Shown piece after piece: positions 59,932-64,000 of a DNA stretch of 64,000 nt. A program made the translations under genes and the position numbers. The stretch spans positions 112,600-176,599 of the forward strand of contig CAXXKI010000015.1 of assembly GCA_963667855.2 (NCBI GenBank), written 5' to 3'. The stretch's first letter is position 1, and each line of letters starts with the position of its first letter. A model generated the notes under the pieces. That model had not been told where the DNA came from. It ran no database searches and saw nothing but the letters and a program-made list of their open reading frames with translations. The stretch comes from G963667855 sp963667855 (lineage in GTDB: Bacteria; Planctomycetota; Phycisphaerae; UBA1845).

Positions 59932-60572
59932 GGCTGCTCCAGTAGTCTAATCAGATAATACAGTTTCCAGGGGTTACAAAAAGCGGAGGCATACGACCTC
60001 ATCCCCCACTGTTCCCCCAACTACCAACGTTGCTCAGCGAACCAAGCAAGTTCCGATAAACGAATATCTTTAGTAGCTAAAGTAGTTTCCGGTAATTAAA
60101 GGAGGAATTCAAGAGCTGCAAACGAAGATGGCCCGTAAAAACAGAAATTAGGTCACTATCCAAGATACCTGTTCAGGGAAACAAATCACCCTATCTTCGC
60201 CAAGCAATGGTGAATTCGAGTTGATTTTACGGGACTTTGCTGTCCTAGTAGCGGCCTAAACAGCGGAAAAACCAGGCAGATCCAAGTTTACCCGGTTAAA
60301 TACCCCATTTTAGTTAACTTTGTGGCGGAACTGGTCGTTTTACTGCCTGCTCCGCGAAATATCCTGCTCGATTTTCATCTTTTGACGCGGTACGGAAACG
60401 GAAATCTATTTGCAAACATGAAATCGATTAAGCCGGTTTATTGCAATTGCCATACCTGTCGATTTCAAACGGGATTTTCGGTTAACGACTTTTTCAAGGA
60501 ACGCGCCCCAGCAAAAAAGGGAACGGAATGAATCCGCCCCCTTTCGCAAAATCACAATTGGGCAACTGCCTT
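59932..60572. other. Intergenic region upstream of the PilT operon
   Basis: 641 nt between ribBA (reverse) and the PilT operon (reverse). It should hold the operon promoter. A 69-codon frame on the forward strand near 60322 has no support. No terminator with a clear T-run was found for ribBA. Confidence 0.4.
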
Positions 60573-61823
60573 TTAAATCCCGTCAAGCATGTGTCCCATT
60601 TTGGCTCTTTTAGTTTTCAAGTAAAACTCGTTATGCTCATTCGGTGGAATGATTATGGGCACCTGTTCCACAACTTCTATCCCGTAAACTTCCAATCTGC
60701 TCACTTTTTTCGGGTTATTCGTCATGATGCGGAGTTTTCTCAATCCGAGATCGCGGCAGATCTGGGCACCCACACCGTAATCCCGCCTGTCTGGGGGAAA
60801 ACCAAGTTCGACATTAGCCTGCACCGTATCGAACCCCTTGTCCTGCAGGCTGTATGCTCTCAGCTTGTTATGCAAACCAATACTGCGTCCCTCCTGCCTC
60901 AGGTAAATAACCGCACCTTTTCCGGCTTCCTGAACCATCTTCATTCCAGTCTGCAACTGCGAACCGCAATCGCAACGAGCACTTGCAAAAACGTGCCCGG
61001 TCATGCATTCCGATTCCACCCGGGCAAGTACCGGCTCTTCATGGATTATTGGATTACCGCTGGCATCCAGTTCACCAACGCCGCCGCAACAAAGGGCCAA
61101 ATGGGGTTCAGCGTCAACTTCGGTGAGATACTCGATCAAGGTGAACTCGCCGAACTTCGTGGGAAGCTTGATGACTTCGCCGCGTTTGACGAAGCTCGAT
61201 TCCCTCTGCTGACGATACTCAACGATCTGGGCGATGGAATAGATGTTCAGGTCGTGCTTCTTTGCAAACACCTCCAACTGAGGCAGGCGAGCCATGGTTC
61301 CATCGTCGTTCATGACCTCGATAATCGCAGCCATCGGCCTTAATCCGGCCATCCGGCAAAGATCGACCGAACCTTCAGTCTGCCCGGCCCGAACCAATAC
61401 ACCACCATCAACGGCCATCAAAGGATTGATGTGTCCGGGACGAGTGAGATCGCGCGGACGGCAATCGGGAGCACAAGCAACTTCGATAGTCTTACATCGA
61501 TCGGCCACAGATACTCCGGTAGTGACGCCAAAGCGCTCATGAGCATCGATCGTAACAGTAAACGCGGTAGCCAACGGCGCGGTATTGCGAGAGGCCTGCG
61601 GATGCAGATTCAACTCTTCACACCGTTCGTGGGTCATAGGCAGGCACAGAACCCCCCGAGCCTCCTTGAGCATGAAGTTTATCGCTTCCGGCGTAACCTT
61701 TTCGGCGGCCATCACCAGGTCGCCCTCGTTTTCGCGGTCCTCGTCATCGACGAGAATGATCATTTTGCCTGCTCGAAGGTCTTCAAAGGCCTGCTCGATC
61801 GGACTGAGGGACTTCGCGTGCAT
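60573..61823 (-). CDS. ribBA: RibBA: DHBP synthase / GTP cyclohydrolase II fusion
   Basis: The 416-residue product joins RibB (about 1-205) and RibA (about 210-416). RibB features: DDEDRENEGDLVMAAE, TRPGHINPL and the acidic loop. RibA features: the zinc site CMTGHVFASARCDCGSQL (Cys-x2-Gly..Cys-x-Cys) and YLRQEGRSIGLHNK, then the end YGIEVVEQVPI. It makes the first precursors of riboflavin. ATG 61823 has GGAGACGG upstream. No FMN riboswitch is visible ahead of the gene; upstream spacer is only about 180 nt. Confidence 0.96.
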   Translation of the reverse strand: MHAKSLSPIEQAFEDLRAGKMIILVDDEDRENEGDLVMAAEKVTPEAINFMLKEARGVLCLPMTHERCEELNLHPQASRNTAPLATAFTVTIDAHERFGVTTGVSVADRCKTIEVACAPDCRPRDLTRPGHINPLMAVDGGVLVRAGQTEGSVDLCRMAGLRPMAAIIEVMNDDGTMARLPQLEVFAKKHDLNIYSIAQIVEYRQQRESSFVKRGEVIKLPTKFGEFTLIEYLTEVDAEPHLALCCGGVGELDASGNPIIHEEPVLARVESECMTGHVFASARCDCGSQLQTGMKMVQEAGKGAVIYLRQEGRSIGLHNKLRAYSLQDKGFDTVQANVELGFPPDRRDYGVGAQICRDLGLRKLRIMTNNPKKVSRLEVYGIEVVEQVPIIIPPNEHNEFYLKTKRAKMGHMLDGI

Positions 61824-62000
61824 TTTCTCACCGTCTCCACTATGTAAAAACCAATTCAGGGGCTTGGGCTGAACACTCCATCCCGCACCTCCCGAAGCAA
61901 CTCGGCTGTAACTGAATGGCTACACTATATCATAGAGTTGTAATTGTCCCAAGACGTGAAAGAGATCGCCAGGAACGCCCTTATCCAGGTCAAGAAAGGC

Positions 62001-62471
62001 TCAGGGGCTTAATTCCCCAGGTAAATGCGGCAGCCACCCTACCTGAAGCACTCCCCATAATCCGACCAGAATAGCTTCCGCAGCATCGTGACGAAGGGAA
62101 GTCGGTTTAGCTACGTTCGACCATTCGATCACTTTCCGTGCAGCATCGTCTGCATAATGTTTGGCCTCTTTGCCTGACCGCTGCTGCCGCTTGTAGAAAA
62201 GCAGGTCCCTCCAGGTCTCAGCCGACGTTATTTTGAATGAAACACCTCTGCGAAGAGCTTCTTTCTCCCAGATACTAGCCAGCGGTCCACCGCCCTCGAC
62301 CACTATCCACTCCAAATGGTCAAGTTCGTTAAGCAGGGAGTAGACTTTTCGCTTGAGTGCGGCAGGACTTCCCAGATGCTGGGATCGATACCAGATTAAC
62401 CGGCCATCGTTGCCGTACAGAGCGAGCCCGGTTCTTAATCCCGCATCGACGGCCAGCAGTGTCGCTCTCAT
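62001..62471 (-). CDS. RuvC/RNase-H-fold nuclease-like protein
   Basis: The 156-residue product has RNase-H-fold features: LLAVDAGLRTGLALYG (first Asp), IVVEGGGPLAS (central Glu) and RHDAAEAILVGLW (Asp near the end). These three acidic sites are as in Holliday-junction resolvases of the RuvC and YqgF type. ATG 62471 follows GGGAG. The gene lies 48 nt after the DUF364 gene on the same strand. Function is not assigned. Confidence 0.65.
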   Translation of the reverse strand: MRATLLAVDAGLRTGLALYGNDGRLIWYRSQHLGSPAALKRKVYSLLNELDHLEWIVVEGGGPLASIWEKEALRRGVSFKITSAETWRDLLFYKRQQRSGKEAKHYADDAARKVIEWSNVAKPTSLRHDAAEAILVGLWGVLQVGWLPHLPGELSP

Positions 62472-62519
62472 TGAACATCTCCCGGAATCGCCTGGGCCGG
62501 CAGTACGAACAACAACCTC

Positions 62520-63265
62520 TTAAAAAGAGAGTGGGCAAAGGTGATCCAGGCCAAGCATCATTGCGGCGGCGGAGATGGTATTACCAAAAAATACAATTGG
62601 CTTTTCCGCTTTATCGAATTGCCCTTTTATATTATCAATAGTTCCATTAACTATGGTAGAGCCGGTACACAGGCCCACATCACACCATTCGAGGAGCTTT
62701 TCAAGATCGCTGTTACCGTCGCCAATGGTTATGCCCGATTTAACTTTTCCAATATTGTCGGGATTTAGATCGATAGCTCGGACGTTTTCTACTCCAAACT
62801 GTTCGGCACAACCGGCAAGTATGGCGGGCTGCAATCCGATCAAGCCGATTTTCTTGTCTCCGAATCGTTCGTACAGAGCAGCGGCAGCTTTTGGACCACA
62901 GCGCAACGGATCGTTCTGCTTGCAATGCACGGTTCCCTTGGCGATTCCGAAACGCCTGCAGATAGCGTTTAAAGAGGCAATAAACACCGCACGTCTTCGT
63001 GAGTTTGAAAGATCGAGATCGAGGAGTTCCTGTACAGTCCCCTTCCATTTTGAAGGAGCGTCGGTAAACGCCTGCCCTCTTGCTTTTCCGTAGCAGGCTT
63101 CGATAACCCGCTCTTTCCGACTTTTATAGGAAAATCGTCACTGACCTGATCTCCGATGGCGTCTTCAGGAGACAGCGGCACAACCGCTATAACCGTCGAC
63201 TTATCCTCTTCGTGTTTTTCCAGAACACCAGTAAGTTTGGTTCTTACCTGCTCAATGAGCAACAT
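62520..63265 (-). CDS. DUF364 (putative metal-chelating Rossmann) protein, one frameshift
   Basis: Two reverse frames join: residues from ATG 63265 (AAGGA upstream, MLLIEQVRTKLTG) to near 63120, then the rest to 62520 (GDKKIGLIGLQPAI, then NPDNIGKVKSGITIGDGNS, then STIVNGTID). One missing base near 63117-63121 (GGAAAG against an expected GGAAA-GAG) explains the break and gives 249 codons, the normal family length. DUF364 proteins are predicted Rossmann-type proteins linked to heavy-metal chelation; their role is unknown. The central part holds VENVRAIDLNPDNIG, a nucleotide-like loop. Confidence 0.75.
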
Positions 63266-63670
63266 CTTCTATCCTTCCACTGCACCGTTTGGAATCCGGC
63301 CCACGCTTTCGCCCCAACTAACCAGGACGCTTTTTTCATTAACCAGCCGGCGATATTACCATCACCCCCGCAAAATTAAAACCACGAAAACAATCAGCGA
63401 AATGAACATCGCCATGCACTTCGGATTAAATTGTCGAACGGAAACATAGCCCGTCAGATCTGACGTTTTTGACTTATTGATGGCGATAGTTCAATTCCTG
63501 GCAACACATCACGATTTCCTCCACCGACCTTCCAGAAAACATCGTCACGGTAACTTTCGGAAACCTGTTGGAAAACCTTCCCGCATATAGCGACACCAGA
63601 TAATTAACCATTATACTACAGCCTCTGCGAAGTGAATCTAACGTACGTTTTTGTTTTGAAGGTAGATGTA
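63266..63670. other. Intergenic region before the ROK gene
   Basis: 405 nt with the DUF364 promoter on the reverse side and the ROK promoter on the forward. No supported gene or hairpin. Confidence 0.4.
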
Positions 63671-64000
63671 ATGAGTATCCTGGGTATTGACATCGGCGGC
63701 ACGCACCTGACTTGTGCAACAGTTAATTCAGAAAACGGCACGTATACTACAAGCAAGCCGTTGCGGTACCCGGTAGATTCCTCGGCAAGCGCCGAAGCTA
63801 TCTTAGACTGCTGGTGTACGGCTATACGGGAAACTGTTAATCCGGATGCGCTCAGGGCTATCGGAATCGCAATGCCCGGTCCCTTTGATTACGAAAACGG
63901 TATAAGTAAAATCACGGGACTGTGCAAATACGAATCCATTTACGGTATGAATGTAAAGCACGCCCTTCGACAAGGACTGAAGCTGGCCGACGATTTCCAT
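63671..64000 (+). CDS. ROK-family sugar kinase, N-terminal part (runs off window)
   Basis: ATG 63671 (AAGG upstream) opens a frame to the window edge of 110 codons. The start ILGIDIGGTHLTCATVN is the phosphate-1 (ATP) motif of ROK kinases and regulators, followed by the IGIAMPGPFDYENG block with its conserved glycine turn. The DNA-binding N-terminal domain of ROK repressors is absent, so it is likely a sugar kinase such as glucokinase. The catalytic Asp and zinc motif lie beyond the window. Confidence 0.85.
   Translation, partial: MSILGIDIGGTHLTCATVNSENGTYTTSKPLRYPVDSSASAEAILDCWCTAIRETVNPDALRAIGIAMPGPFDYENGISKITGLCKYESIYGMNVKHALRQGLKLADDFH

Noticed and set aside
1..64000. tRNA genes, rRNA and CRISPR arrays.
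   Set aside because: No T-loop (GGTTCGAATCC-type) with a cloverleaf and no regularly spaced direct repeats were found by eye.

Overview
The window looks like a chromosome segment from a Phycisphaerae-type planctomycete. The evidence is indirect but consistent: several secreted proteins end in calcium-loop, dockerin-like tails (D-x-D/N-x-D-G repeats), there is a PEP-CTERM protein, secreted enzymes have unusual multidomain layouts, large carbohydrate-active enzymes are abundant, and dispersed palindromic repeats surround a KSTGPKT-type protein. No rRNA, tRNA or CRISPR array was found.

Region 1 (1-20 kb) is a polysaccharide-degradation region. Two overlapping genes for very large GH94-like phosphorylases are followed by a clan GH-A glycosidase, a secreted ADP-ribosylglycohydrolase-fold protein, a GH16 laminarinase-like enzyme (GH16 + Ig-like + CBM6 + dockerin-like tail), a giant secreted CotH-kinase/lamin-tail protein, a GH38 alpha-mannosidase, an orphan corrinoid protein and a GH31 glycosidase. 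GH16 with giant phosphorylases suggests beta-1,3-glucan use (inference). Region 2 (20-33 kb) holds a short beta-carbonic-anhydrase-like protein, a methyltransferase, an M50 site-2-protease-like protein, a P1B metal ATPase, a secreted DUF3352-like/TPR protein, a receiver-XRE fusion regulator, yjbQ-nfo, an HD-GYP protein and a small membrane protein. Region 3 (34-43.6 kb) has two large histidine kinases, gatB, a DUF192 lipoprotein, a SpoIIE/PP2C phosphatase, rpmE and prfA.

Region 4 (43.5-47.7 kb) carries pilT, a polysaccharide-deacetylase lipoprotein and a KefB-like antiporter, all shredded by many single-base indels although their protein sequences stay intact once re-framed. This looks like a sequence-quality problem and not gene decay. 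Single indels also break the phosphorylase (about 3409), the second kinase (about 38067) and a DUF364 gene (about 63119). Coordinates given for these genes span the re-framed reading.

Region 5 (48-53 kb) has a CaCA antiporter and a repeat-rich stretch: three copies of a 74-75 bp palindromic REP-like unit, two copies of a 207 bp MITE-like element with 23 bp terminal inverted repeats flanking a PEP-CTERM gene, and a KSTGPKT-family gene. Region 6 (53-64 kb) has a Tat-exported SagB-like nitroreductase with a dockerin-like tail. It also has a three-gene operon of PilT ATPase, a membrane-anchored GspE/PilB-like protein that has lost every catalytic motif, and a CvpA-like membrane protein. After these come ribBA, a RuvC-like protein, the DUF364 gene and the start of a ROK kinase. 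The PilT / pseudo-ATPase / CvpA operon is the strongest candidate for an undescribed system.
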